DNA from: Nocardia sp. NRRL S-836
Lineage (GTDB): Bacteria; Actinomycetota; Actinomycetes; Mycobacteriales; Pseudonocardiaceae
Direction: 5' to 3'
DNA: 64,000 bases
NCBI RefSeq assembly: GCF_001279525.1
Contig: NZ_LGDY01000013.1
Location: 62,001-126,000, forward strand
A program made the position numbers and the translations under genes. Positions 43,322 to 51,690 of the stretch are shown piece by piece. Below the pieces are notes generated by a model, which did no database searches, was not told the DNA's origin, and worked only from the letters and a program-made list of their open reading frames with translations. Position 1 is the stretch's first letter, and each line of letters opens with the position of its first letter.

Positions 43322-43380
43322 CCCTCAGTGATACCCCACCTCAGCGACCCCGTCACTCCCCGCTTTCGCTGAAAAGCAAC

Positions 43381-43423
43381 GCGGGGACCTTTCGTACGAC
43401 CAGAGCGTACGAAAGGTCCCCGC
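43381..43423 (-). terminator. Terminator after pckG
   Basis: A perfect 18-bp stem (43381-43398 with 43406-43423, loop of 7) lies 13 bases past the pckG stop and is followed on the minus strand by GTTGCTTTTCA. Confidence 0.88.
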
Positions 43424-43435
43424 GTGCGATCAGGG

Positions 43436-45247
43436 TCAGCCGAGGCGCTGCTTCAGAGCGGCGAGCTCGTCGCGGAGCGTGGTCGGGACCTTGTCGCCGA
43501 TCTTGGCGAACCACTCCTCGACCAGGGGGATCTCGGCACGCCACTCGTCGGCGTCGAACGCCAGCGACGCCTCGATGTCCTCACGCGACGCGTCCAGGCC
43601 GTCGAGGTCGAGGTCGGCCGCGGTCGGCACGTACCCGATCGGGGTCTCCTGCGCGGCGGCCTTGCCCTCGATGCGCTCGATGGCCCACTTCAGCACGCGC
43701 GAGTTCTCGCCGAACCCGGGCCACAGGAAGCGCTTGTCCTCGCCGCGGCGGAACCAGTTGACGTAGAAGATCTTCGGCAGCTTGTCGGCGTCGGCACGCT
43801 TGCCGAGGTCGACCCAGTGCTGGAAGTAGTCACCGGCGTTGTAGCCGATGAACGGCAGCATCGCCATCGGGTCACGCCGCACGACACCGGTCTTGCCGAC
43901 CGCGGCGGCCGTGGTCTCCGACGACAGCGTGGCGCCCATGTAGGTGCCGTGCTGCCAGTCGCGCGACTCGGTGACCAGCGGGATCGTCGTGGCGCGGCGG
44001 CCACCGAAGAAGATCGCCGAGATCGGCACGCCCTGCGGGTCGTCCCACTCCGGCGCCTTGATGTCGCACTGCTCGATCGGCGTGCAGTAGCGCGAGTTCG
44101 GGTGCGACGACAGCTCCTCGCTGTCGGGCGTCCAGTCCTCGTGCTTCCACGAGGTGAGGTGGGCCGGGGGCTCGCCCATGCCCTCCCACCAGATGTCGCC
44201 GTCGTCGGTCAGCGCGACGTTCGTGAACAGCGAGTTGCCCTTCGCGATGGTGCGCATCGCGTTCGGGTTGGTGTGGTAGTCGGTGCCGGGCGCGACGCCG
44301 AAGAAGCCGTTCTCCGGGTTCACCGCGTACAGGCGGCCGTCCGCACCGAACCGCATCCAGGCGATGTCGTCGCCGAGCGTCTCGACCTTCCAGCCGGGGA
44401 TGGTCGGCTCCAGCATGGCGAGGTTCGTCTTGCCGCAGGCCGACGGGAACGCGGCGGCGATGTAGTACGCCTTGTTCTCCGGCGAGGTGAGCTTGAGGAT
44501 CAGCATGTGCTCGGCGAGCCAGCCCTCGTCGCGCGCCATCACGCTCGCGATGCGCAGCGAGTAGCACTTCTTGCCCAGCAGGGCGTTGCCGCCGTAGCCG
44601 GAGCCGAAGCTCCAGATCTCGCGGGTCTCCGGGAAGTGCGAGATGTACTTGGTCTCGTTGCACGGCCACTGCACGTCCTGCTGGCCGTGCTCGAGCGGCG
44701 CGCCGAGCGAGTGCAGCGCCGGAACGAAGTCGGCGTCCTCACCGAACAGCGCGAGGGCCTTGGTGCCCATGCGGGTCATGATGTGCATGGAGACGACGAC
44801 GTACTCCGAGTCGGTGATCTCCACACCGAGCATCGGCTTCTCCGCGTCGAGCGGGCCCATGCAGAACGGGATCACGTACATCGTGCGGCCACGCATGCAG
44901 CCCCGGTAGAGCTCGGTCATGATGGCCTTCATCTCGGAAGGGTCCATCCAGTTGTTCGTGGGGCCCGAGTCCTCCTCGCGCACGGAGCAGATGTAGGTCC
45001 GCTCCTCCACCCGGGCCACGTCGCTGGGGTCCGAGGCGGCCCAGAACGAGTTCTGCTTCTTCTTGAGCGGCACGAACGTGCCGGCGTCGACGAGCTTCTG
45101 CGTGAGGCGGTCCCATTCGGCCTGGGAACCGTCCGCCCAAACAACCTCATCGGGGCAGGTCAGCTCAGCGACTTCCTGAACCCAAGCGAGCAAACGCGCG
45201 TGGTTGGTAGGTGCGTGGTCGAGACCGGGAATGGTCACTGCCGTCAT
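43436..45247 (-). CDS. pckG: Phosphoenolpyruvate carboxykinase (GTP)
   Basis: This encodes 603 residues from ATG 45247 with AGGAGA ten bases upstream. The kinase loop is [16 protein letters not shown], preceded by [27 protein letters not shown] and [20 protein letters not shown] are GTP-type PEPCK blocks, and [11 protein letters not shown] is the substrate-binding segment. It interconverts oxaloacetate and PEP with GTP/GDP at the start of gluconeogenesis. Length is typical. The 300-base leader contains an 8-bp hairpin (45339-45359) and no gene. Confidence 0.97.
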   Translation of the reverse strand: MTAVTIPGLDHAPTNHARLLAWVQEVAELTCPDEVVWADGSQAEWDRLTQKLVDAGTFVPLKKKQNSFWAASDPSDVARVEERTYICSVREEDSGPTNNWMDPSEMKAIMTELYRGCMRGRTMYVIPFCMGPLDAEKPMLGVEITDSEYVVVSMHIMTRMGTKALALFGEDADFVPALHSLGAPLEHGQQDVQWPCNETKYISHFPETREIWSFGSGYGGNALLGKKCYSLRIASVMARDEGWLAEHMLILKLTSPENKAYYIAAAFPSACGKTNLAMLEPTIPGWKVETLGDDIAWMRFGADGRLYAVNPENGFFGVAPGTDYHTNPNAMRTIAKGNSLFTNVALTDDGDIWWEGMGEPPAHLTSWKHEDWTPDSEELSSHPNSRYCTPIEQCDIKAPEWDDPQGVPISAIFFGGRRATTIPLVTESRDWQHGTYMGATLSSETTAAAVGKTGVVRRDPMAMLPFIGYNAGDYFQHWVDLGKRADADKLPKIFYVNWFRRGEDKRFLWPGFGENSRVLKWAIERIEGKAAAQETPIGYVPTAADLDLDGLDASREDIEASLAFDADEWRAEIPLVEEWFAKIGDKVPTTLRDELAALKQRLG

Positions 45248-45338
45248 CTCGTCTCGTCTCCTGGTTGAACGCCTCGGCCTCCCGAGGACGTGGGTCGTCC
45301 GGTGTGCGGGACTTCGTCGTCCTCGGAAATAGCTCCAG

Positions 45339-45359
45339 ACGCCCGGTTGGGCCGGGCGT
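45339..45359 (-). promoter_or_regulatory. Hairpin in the pckG leader
   Basis: ACGCCCGG (45339-45346) pairs with CCGGGCGT (45352-45359) around a 5-base loop, about 90 bases upstream of the pckG start. It may lie in the 5' untranslated region. The rest of 45248-45503 shows nothing I can name. Confidence 0.4.
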
Positions 45360-45503
45360 GCGGAGAAGGGGATGGACCGAGGTTAGCCCGGTGAATGGCG
45401 GGTAACGCACCCCCAGCCTGTCGCTTCCCTCACAAAACCGATTCTGGAATCGATTCAGCACACGGACGGAGTTAAGACACGAGTGAGGTGGGAAAAACAC
45501 AAG

Positions 45504-45537
45504 AGGCCCCGATGCGGTTCTCACCACATCGGGGCCT
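45504..45537 (-). terminator. Terminator after the acidic DUF6802-like gene
   Basis: An 11-bp perfect stem (45504-45514 with 45527-45537) is followed on the minus strand by CTTGTGTTTTTCC. It lies 12 bases past the stop at 45550. Confidence 0.88.
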
Positions 45538-45549
45538 GTGAGCTGCGCT

Positions 45550-46236
45550 TCAGTTAGGGCTGATCCACTGCCCCGTGGTGGAATCGATTCGGACGACGCC
45601 GTCGAACCGTTCCTCCTCGAACCACTCGTCCGAGTCGTCCAGAATGCCGCTCTTGGAGTCGGTCACGTACCGGCCGTCGGACTCGATGTGCCCGTGCTCG
45701 ACCTCGACCCAGTCGTCACCTCGGTGTTCCGACATCGTGACCTCGCCGGATCGGGTGATCTCGGTCGCCACGTCGGCCCGCCCGTCACCGTTCTTGTCGG
45801 TGAACAGCCACGTGTCGCCCTCGTCGTCCTTGACCACCGCGGTGTCGGCCTTGCCGTCGCCGTCGGTGTCCTCGGTCGCCTGACCGACCTTTCGCTCACC
45901 TTCGTCGGTGTCCACGACAATCGTCTGCGAGGCGCCGGAATTCGTCTTTTGTTGCGTGCTGTCGTGCGGATCGACGGCAACCCACTCACCTGAATTCTCC
46001 TCGAACCGCGCCTGGCTCAGGAGATTGCCGTCCTTGTCGAACGTGCTCATCAGATCGGCGTCGCCGTCGCCGTTCGTGTCGGTGAACGCGAGGTGACCAC
46101 CGTCGTCCGTCTCGACCACGGCGGAGTCGTTCACGCCGTCGTCGTCGAGGTCGAAGGTGACGTCGGCGGTGTACTCCTCGTGCTCGACGGTCACCTTCAG
46201 CTCGGCGTCGGCCGCACCGTTCTCGTCGATGTACAC
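45550..46236 (-). CDS. Acidic repeat protein, DUF6802-like
   Basis: This encodes 228 residues from GTG 46236 with AGGAGG upstream. The protein is extremely acidic and carries repeated loops of the calcium-binding DxDxDG kind: DLDDDGVND, DTNGDGDADLM, DTDGDGKADTAVV and DKNGDGRADVA. Each is followed by a beta-strand pair with a Trp or Phe (TWLFTDKNGDG). This resembles FG-GAP/dockerin-like Ca loops and the actinobacterial DUF6802 family. There is no signal peptide, so it stays in the cytosol or uses another route. The upstream region has ACCGGTAT/ATGCCGGT arms (46265-46290). Function unknown. Confidence 0.75.
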   Translation of the reverse strand: MYIDENGAADAELKVTVEHEEYTADVTFDLDDDGVNDSAVVETDDGGHLAFTDTNGDGDADLMSTFDKDGNLLSQARFEENSGEWVAVDPHDSTQQKTNSGASQTIVVDTDEGERKVGQATEDTDGDGKADTAVVKDDEGDTWLFTDKNGDGRADVATEITRSGEVTMSEHRGDDWVEVEHGHIESDGRYVTDSKSGILDDSDEWFEEERFDGVVRIDSTTGQWISPN

Positions 46237-46374
46237 CGGAACACACCTCCTGCGCCTCTTGCGTACCGGTATGACCCACGTTATGCCGGTTTGGTTCCAC
46301 GGCCAACCGTCTGCGTCGGTGTCGCCCGCCCGAGCAGGCCACGTGACCGGCAGCCGTCCGCCGCGGCGGAGCGA

Positions 46375-48195
46375 TCAGGTCCGGTCGCGGACCTGGCGGA
46401 TGCGGCCCAGCAGCTCCTCGGCCTTGGACCGCCCCGACTCGACCTCCGCGAGCTGCCGCGTCACCGCCTGCAGCTCGCGCCCGCGTTCCCCGGCCTCCAT
46501 CCGCAACGCCTTGTCGACCTCGCGCAGCTCCGCCTCGATGGCCTCGATCCGCTTCGCCAGCGCCTCGTCGAGCGCCAGCGACAGCGCCTGCTCGGCCTCG
46601 ATGAGCTGTTCCGCGGCGAGCTGGTCGACGGTGGAGCGGGCGTCGGCGATCGCGTCGGACAGCCACTGCTTGACGTGCTGCTTCTCCGCCGTGTGGGTGC
46701 GGGTGCGGGCCATCCACCAGCCGGCGCCCAGGCCGAGTGCGATGGTCACCGGCAGGATGATCGGGTTCAGCGCGGCGATGCTCAGGCCCGCGAGCGGCAT
46801 GACGGCGAGCTTGCCCGCGCCCAGACCGCCGGAGACGCCCATGAACACCAGCAGCTTGTCCTCCGCGGTGGGTGGACGTTTCTCCTTGGGGCGCAAGACG
46901 ATCGGCGGTTGCTCGCCGCGGGCGAACTGGCCGCAGATCAACGTCAGCTCGTCGGCGCTGAAGAGGGAGGCCAGCACGGCGTCGGCGACCGAGGCCAGCC
47001 GCACGGACAGCGCGGTGGAGATGCGGCCGGAGACGACCTGCAACGCGATGTCGACCTGGCCGGGCAGCGACGTCAGGGCAGTGCGGTCGGCGGTGTCGAT
47101 GGCCTGGCGGTACCAGGTTTGCAGGTCGCGCATCTGGCGGGAGATCTCGTGGGAGTTCTCAATGCGGGCGCGCTGGACCTCGCCGCGCAGGCGGACCTGC
47201 CAGCCGCGGGTGGAGGAGCGGCGTTCGGTGACGAGCTCCTCGCGGCGGGCGCGCAGCACCTCCGCCTCGGCCTCGCCGACGGACAGGGCGCGTTTCTCGT
47301 GTTCGAGGCGCACGGTCAACTCGGCCAGCACGGTCGACAGGGCGCGCAGGGCGTTGGCCTCGGCGAGCATTCCCGCGCGACCCGCGACCAGCTCCTGCAG
47401 CGCGGTCTGCAGGGCGCCGACGCCGGAACGTTCGCGGAGCATCGCGGCGGCGTCGGGGTTCGGGGCCTGAGCGGCCATGTCGAACATGCGGGACGAGACC
47501 GGGAAGAACGTCGCGTCGGCGAACCGCGGGGCGTGCTCGGCCAGCAACGCGATGTCGGCGTCCATGACCTGGCGCCAGCCGCGGTACTGGTCGGTCTTGG
47601 TCAGCGCGAAGACGACGGTCTCGACCCGGTCGCCGACGCGTTTCAGGAAGTCCAGCTCGCCGCGGGTGAACGGCGACGAGGCGTCGACCACGAACACCAG
47701 CGCGGTCGCGGACGTGACGGCTTCCAGCGCCAGTTCACCGTGCACGGACTCCAGCCCGCCGACACCCGGAGTGTCCACAACGGACATCCGCGACAGCAAC
47801 GGGATCGGCGCGTCGACCTCGACGTACCGCGGCGGCAGCTCGCCGGGCGGCAGCTCGTGGGCCGCGGAGACCCAGTTGATCAGAGCGGGCAGCGGGAACG
47901 AGACGGGTGCCAGCACGCCGGGGTAGCAGGCGCGGGCGGCCCACTCCGGGCCGTGCTGGAAGACCAGGTAGGTGGAGGTGGCCACGTCGGCGTCGACCGG
48001 CGACAGGCCAGGGGTCGCCAGCAGGGCGTTGACCAGCGAGGACTTGCCGCGGTTGGTCTCGCCGACGACGACCACGGACGAGGTCTCCGGCACCGAGCGG
48101 CGGGAGACCCAGTCGGCCATCGCCGGGTCGAGGTCGCGGACCAGCGCCGTGAGGCGTTCACGGGTCGCCCGGACCGTTTGCGGAAGGTTGCTCAT
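46375..48195 (-). CDS. Dynamin-like GTPase, downstream member
   Basis: This encodes 606 residues from ATG 48195, which overlaps the GrpE-like stop (ATGA). GTPase motifs: G1 GETNRGKSS (about 45-53), G3 DTPGVGG (about 140) and G4 TKTD (about 200). A long helical region follows, then a hydrophobic pair (LVFMGVSGGLGAGKLAVMPL and LSIAALNPIILPVTIALGLG, about 465-510) like the membrane paddle of bacterial dynamins, then coiled coil to the end. With the upstream dynamin it forms a pair similar to mycobacterial IniA/IniC or Streptomyces DynA/DynB. Such pairs remodel or protect the membrane. Confidence 0.88.
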   Translation of the reverse strand: MSNLPQTVRATRERLTALVRDLDPAMADWVSRRSVPETSSVVVVGETNRGKSSLVNALLATPGLSPVDADVATSTYLVFQHGPEWAARACYPGVLAPVSFPLPALINWVSAAHELPPGELPPRYVEVDAPIPLLSRMSVVDTPGVGGLESVHGELALEAVTSATALVFVVDASSPFTRGELDFLKRVGDRVETVVFALTKTDQYRGWRQVMDADIALLAEHAPRFADATFFPVSSRMFDMAAQAPNPDAAAMLRERSGVGALQTALQELVAGRAGMLAEANALRALSTVLAELTVRLEHEKRALSVGEAEAEVLRARREELVTERRSSTRGWQVRLRGEVQRARIENSHEISRQMRDLQTWYRQAIDTADRTALTSLPGQVDIALQVVSGRISTALSVRLASVADAVLASLFSADELTLICGQFARGEQPPIVLRPKEKRPPTAEDKLLVFMGVSGGLGAGKLAVMPLAGLSIAALNPIILPVTIALGLGAGWWMARTRTHTAEKQHVKQWLSDAIADARSTVDQLAAEQLIEAEQALSLALDEALAKRIEAIEAELREVDKALRMEAGERGRELQAVTRQLAEVESGRSKAEELLGRIRQVRDRT

Positions 48196-48557
48196 CGGGG
48201 CGTGTAGACCGTCACGATCGGTGCGCGCAGCACGCGGCCGCGGTCGCAGAAGCCGGGGACCTCGGTCTCGGCGACCAGGCCCAGCAGCGACACGTCGTCG
48301 GTCGGGACGGTGCCGGCGGCCTCGTGCTGGGCCGGATCGAACCGCTGGCCGTCCGCGCGCACCGCCACCACGCCTATGGACGACAGGCCTTCCTCGATGC
48401 GCTGCACCACGCCAGAGCTCGCGCGGTCGAGCGCGTACAGGCAGAGCTGCACCAGTGCGCGGCGCTCGGCCAGCGCCTGGTCGAGCAGCTCGTCGGCAAT
48501 GGTCTCCACACCAGCGTCCGACGTCAGGCCGGCCGGATCGGTTCCACTCGCGCTCAT
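48192..48557 (-). CDS. Short GrpE-like nucleotide-exchange-factor protein
   Basis: This encodes 121 residues from ATG 48557; the ATG overlaps the upstream dynamin stop, and the stop overlaps the downstream dynamin start. A helix (VETIADELLDQALAERRALV) leads to a small beta domain with GLSSIGVVAVRADGQRFDPA, HEAAG and VLRAPIVTVYTP. The beta domain matches the GrpE head (FDP..HEA...RVLRPA.V.V), but the long N-terminal helix pair is short. No Hsp70 gene is adjacent. Its position between two dynamins suggests it serves them or an Hsp70-like partner elsewhere. Confidence 0.75.
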   Translation of the reverse strand: MSASGTDPAGLTSDAGVETIADELLDQALAERRALVQLCLYALDRASSGVVQRIEEGLSSIGVVAVRADGQRFDPAQHEAAGTVPTDDVSLLGLVAETEVPGFCDRGRVLRAPIVTVYTPR

Positions 48558-50056
48558 CGGTGCCCCCCAGCACGTAGTTGTTGCCAGATGAGGAAATACG
48601 CCCTGTGGACGACGTGCGCCACCCGGGCCTGCGCCGGTGTCGCGCCGAAGGAGGCGAACGAACGCCACCAGCCGGCCCGTTCCAGCGCGAACGCCTGCAG
48701 CTCGCCGACCGGACGGCCCGGCAGGCCGAGCTGCCCGGCGAGGTCAGGGGTGCTGCCGACGCGCAGCACCTCCTCGGTCAGGTCCGGTGCCAGCGTCACC
48801 GTGCCCGACGAGACCAGCGTCAACGCCTCCAGCAACCGCAGCTGGTTCGCCTCCGGCCTGGCCAGCAGCACCTCGATCGCGTCGTGCACGCGCTGCCGTT
48901 CGCCGGGGTCGGCCGACGCCAGCTGCGTGACCGAGGCCAGCGCGGCCGCCGCCTTGATGCCGTCGGCCCGCGAGCGGAACACCGCGTCGAGCCGCGCCCG
49001 CACGGCGGCGAACCCCGACGCGTCGAACAGCACCCGCCGCAACGCACCGGCGGTGAGACCGGGGTCGGCGTCCAGGGCCGAGAGCGCGCACCCGATGCCG
49101 TACAGGTCGAGCTTCTCCAGCAACCGCGACCGCACGCCCGACGGCACGGCGCACTCCCACGACGTGAAGAGGTCGCCGGACATCAGCATCATCGTGCGGG
49201 TGTCGGCGTCCAGGGACGCCAGCTGCCGCAACGCCTCCGCGTCCGCCGACGTGAACTCGCCGGTCTCCGCCGACTCGGCGAGCAGGCTGATCACCGGCAG
49301 CACGTCGGCCACCCGCGGCTTGAGCAGCTCGGCCTGCTTCGACGCCAGGATCTCCGCCGCACGCCACACGTCGCCGTCCGAGCCCGCGACCGTCTCCGGT
49401 GCCACCGCGTCGACCTTGTTCAACGCCGCCACCGCGTTCACCGGGCCCGCCTCCCGTGACGCCGTGGCCGCCGTGAACGCCGCCAGCGTCTGGTGGTCGT
49501 CGGCGCGCACGCCCTGCGTCACGACGTAGAGCACCGCCTCGGCACCCGCGACCGCGTTGCGCGACACCGGGTCCAGCAGCTCCTCGGTCCGCGCGACCGA
49601 CGCGGCGTCCAGCGAGCCGAGCCCCGGTGTGTCGATGACCGTGAAGTCGCGCAGGACCGCGTTCGTCAGGTACGCCTCGATGTGCGAGACGCCGTCGAGG
49701 CCGAGGGAAGCGGGGATCATGCCGGCCGCGTCGAACGGCAGGACCTGCCGCCGGCCATCCTGCAGCACGACCTCGATGCGGTCGACCGTGCCGTACTGGT
49801 ACCGCGTCACGAGCCGCGTGCACTCGCCGACGTCGGTGGGGGCGACCCGCCGGCCGATCAGCGCGTTCACCAGCGTGGACTTGCCGGACTTGATCCGGCC
49901 CGCGACCGCGACCTGCAACGGTGCGTGCAGCCGCCGCAGGACCTCCTGGAACCCGGCCGCCGTGGCGGGCGAGACCTGCCGTCGCAGGGCAACACACAGT
50001 TGGGCCACCGCCGCGCAAAGCGGGCCGGCCAGTTGTTGTCCCTGCAACGCCGTCAC
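48554..50056 (-). CDS. Dynamin-like GTPase, upstream member
   Basis: This encodes 500 residues from GTG 50056 (VTALQGQQLAGPLC); the frame could extend to 50110, but that would overlap the divergent start. CAGGAT six bases before the GTG may be a leaderless -10. Motifs: G1 AGRIKSGKST (about 52-61), G3 DTPGLGS and G4 NKVD. The C-terminal helical domain has no clear membrane paddle, so it probably works as the partner of the larger dynamin, as IniC does for IniA. It is the first gene of the three-gene coupled operon. Confidence 0.87.
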   Translation of the reverse strand: MTALQGQQLAGPLCAAVAQLCVALRRQVSPATAAGFQEVLRRLHAPLQVAVAGRIKSGKSTLVNALIGRRVAPTDVGECTRLVTRYQYGTVDRIEVVLQDGRRQVLPFDAAGMIPASLGLDGVSHIEAYLTNAVLRDFTVIDTPGLGSLDAASVARTEELLDPVSRNAVAGAEAVLYVVTQGVRADDHQTLAAFTAATASREAGPVNAVAALNKVDAVAPETVAGSDGDVWRAAEILASKQAELLKPRVADVLPVISLLAESAETGEFTSADAEALRQLASLDADTRTMMLMSGDLFTSWECAVPSGVRSRLLEKLDLYGIGCALSALDADPGLTAGALRRVLFDASGFAAVRARLDAVFRSRADGIKAAAALASVTQLASADPGERQRVHDAIEVLLARPEANQLRLLEALTLVSSGTVTLAPDLTEEVLRVGSTPDLAGQLGLPGRPVGELQAFALERAGWWRSFASFGATPAQARVAHVVHRAYFLIWQQLRAGGHR

Positions 50057-50108
50057 GGCCGAATCCTGCCACGGTTTGTAGGCGTGCGTGCGCGGGTAGC
50101 CACAGCGC

Positions 50109-50546
50109 ATGGGTGACAGCTACGTGACGTTCCTGGTGCTGGGAATCGTCCTGGTCGTCGTGGACGGCCAGCTGATCTACCGCAGCGGCAAGGGATACCT
50201 CAAGCGCGCTGCGTACGACGACGAACGGGTCAGCGGCATGATGAAGCTGACCACCGTCCTGTTCCACCTCGTCGTGCTCGGCCTCCTCGCGTTGGTGTCG
50301 ACCATCAACATCGAGACCGGCGACGCGGTGAAGAACGTGGTCGTGAAGCTCGGGCTCGTGCTGCTGCTGCTCGCACTCGCCCACGGCGTCACGATGGCGG
50401 TCCTGGCCAGGATCAGGGATCGCCAGGTACAGCAACAGCTCGCCGACCAGATGGCGGAAGAGCACCGCATCTACGAAGAACGCCACGCACATGTGAGCGA
50501 ACCGCGACCCGCGCCCAAGATCGAGTCGCCTTACTCGGCGCAGTAG
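50109..50546 (+). CDS. Small membrane protein with charged tail
   Basis: This encodes 145 residues from ATG 50109. Three hydrophobic segments (about 6-20, 48-65 and 77-100) are followed by a polar helical tail (DRQVQQQLADQMAEEHRIYE). It is divergent from the dynamin operon with only 52 bases between, so it may be co-regulated. I do not recognise a family. Its 3' end overlaps the convergent GntR gene by 16 bases. Confidence 0.7.
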   Translation: MGDSYVTFLVLGIVLVVVDGQLIYRSGKGYLKRAAYDDERVSGMMKLTTVLFHLVVLGLLALVSTINIETGDAVKNVVVKLGLVLLLLALAHGVTMAVLARIRDRQVQQQLADQMAEEHRIYEERHAHVSEPRPAPKIESPYSAQ

Positions 50547-50899
50547 TTCGCGCGGACGGCGTCCAGTGCCTCCCCCTCACTGACGCCGAGAGACCGGGCA
50601 ACTGCGACGAACTCGGCCGCGGCGGCGGCGAGCGGGTCCGGTGCATTCGAAGGCAGGGCAGCCACCACGGTGCCCTGCCTTCGTCCTGTCGTGAGCACGC
50701 CCCCGGTCTCCAGCTCCCGGTACGCCCGCGCGACGGTGCCCGCGGCCAGCCCGAGGTCGGCGGCGAGCTGCCGGATCGTCGGCAGCCGTGCCCCGATCGG
50801 CAGCACGCCGCCGCTGATCAGCAGGACGAGCTGGTCGCGGACCTGGCGCCAGGGTGCGACGCCGTTCTCGACGTCGACGACGATGCGGGGTGCGCTCAC
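50531..50899 (-). CDS. GntR-family regulator, YtrA-like short form
   Basis: This encodes 122 residues from the GTG in a GTGA overlap with the membrane-protein gene upstream. The wHTH is complete (PWRQVRDQLVLLISGGVLPI, LAADLGLAAGTVARAYRELE, GVLTTGRRQGTVVAA). Only a 40-residue tail follows, so this is the minimal YtrA subfamily. A clear 22-base operator sits before the two-gene unit, so autoregulation is likely. YtrA proteins often control envelope-stress exporters; here the partner is a membrane protein. Confidence 0.85.
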   Translation of the reverse strand: MSAPRIVVDVENGVAPWRQVRDQLVLLISGGVLPIGARLPTIRQLAADLGLAAGTVARAYRELETGGVLTTGRRQGTVVAALPSNAPDPLAAAAAEFVAVARSLGVSEGEALDAVRANYCAE

Positions 50900-51576
50900 C
50901 TGTCGATCTTCGCGGTTCTCGGCGCCGTGTTCGCCATCGCGGCCCACATGAGCAGCCCGAGGATCCCGATCCAGGGGTGGACCAGCCCGCCCACGACCGC
51001 CACACCGAGCCCCGCCGCGACGTGCACGCTGCGGGTGCGCAACGCCATGTCGGCGGCGTGGTCGCCGTCGGCGGGCCGCGTGACGGCCGCCCAGACGATC
51101 AGCCCGACCGCGAGCACCGAGCCCGCGAGCCACGCGAGCGCCGTCCACCGCGGGTGGATGACGAGGTGGACCGCGGCGCCGCCCACGAACACCGCGTAGG
51201 ACAGCAGCACCCACCTCGACGCGATGTCGAACAACCCGCGCGGCGTGAGCAGCGCCTCCCGGCGGGCGCCCAGGCGTGGCCGCAGCGCCAGCAGCTCGGC
51301 GAGCAACGTGCCCGTGAGCACGACGACCACGAACTGGTCGACGTCGTCTCCCCACTTCGGCACGAGCCAGAGCACCGCGTAGAGCCACGGGTACAGCACC
51401 CGCCGGCGCTTGAGGTAGCGCACGCCCTCCGCCACCTGCTCGGCGGACGGCTCTGCCACGCCCCACTTCGTGAGCAGACGCCGGCCGTTCGCCTCCGTCG
51501 GCCACAGCACCGCCAGCAGCAGCAGGCCGGTGACGACGAACGCCCCCAGCGCGATCCACGGGTTGATCTCCACCAC
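50896..51576 (-). CDS. Multi-span membrane protein coupled to GntR
   Basis: This encodes 226 residues from the GTG at 51576 (a second GTG follows directly), with GGGGGCGG upstream. Five or six hydrophobic segments are visible, for example PWIALGAFVVTGLLLLAVLW at the start and GLGVAVVGGLVHPWIGILGL near the end. Basic loops such as RYLKRRRVLYPW lie between. Its stop overlaps the GntR start, so the two are expressed together. No transporter signature is seen. Envelope-stress or immunity function is possible by analogy with other YtrA-linked membrane proteins. Confidence 0.7.
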   Translation of the reverse strand: MVEINPWIALGAFVVTGLLLLAVLWPTEANGRRLLTKWGVAEPSAEQVAEGVRYLKRRRVLYPWLYAVLWLVPKWGDDVDQFVVVVLTGTLLAELLALRPRLGARREALLTPRGLFDIASRWVLLSYAVFVGGAAVHLVIHPRWTALAWLAGSVLAVGLIVWAAVTRPADGDHAADMALRTRSVHVAAGLGVAVVGGLVHPWIGILGLLMWAAMANTAPRTAKIDR

Positions 51577-51590
51577 GCCGCCCCCAAACT

Positions 51591-51612
51591 TTGTATCGAC
51601 CCCTCGACACAA
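51591..51612 (-). promoter_or_regulatory. GntR operator
   Basis: TTGTATCGA (51591-51599), CCCC, TCGACACAA (51604-51612) form a 22-base dyad with one mismatch, 15 bases upstream of the membrane-protein start. It is positioned to block its promoter. Confidence 0.7.
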
Positions 51613-51690
51613 TAACTCACTCCGGGGTAGTACGCGGTGTCAGCCCGTGGCGCGACGCGCGGAAGTTCGACCCGCACCTAACCTTGTCCG

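Noticed and set aside
46375..48573. 732-codon reading of the downstream dynamin
   Set aside because: The N-terminal 126 codons are a shadow of the GrpE-like gene; the ATG at 48195 overlaps that gene's stop in an ATGA junction.
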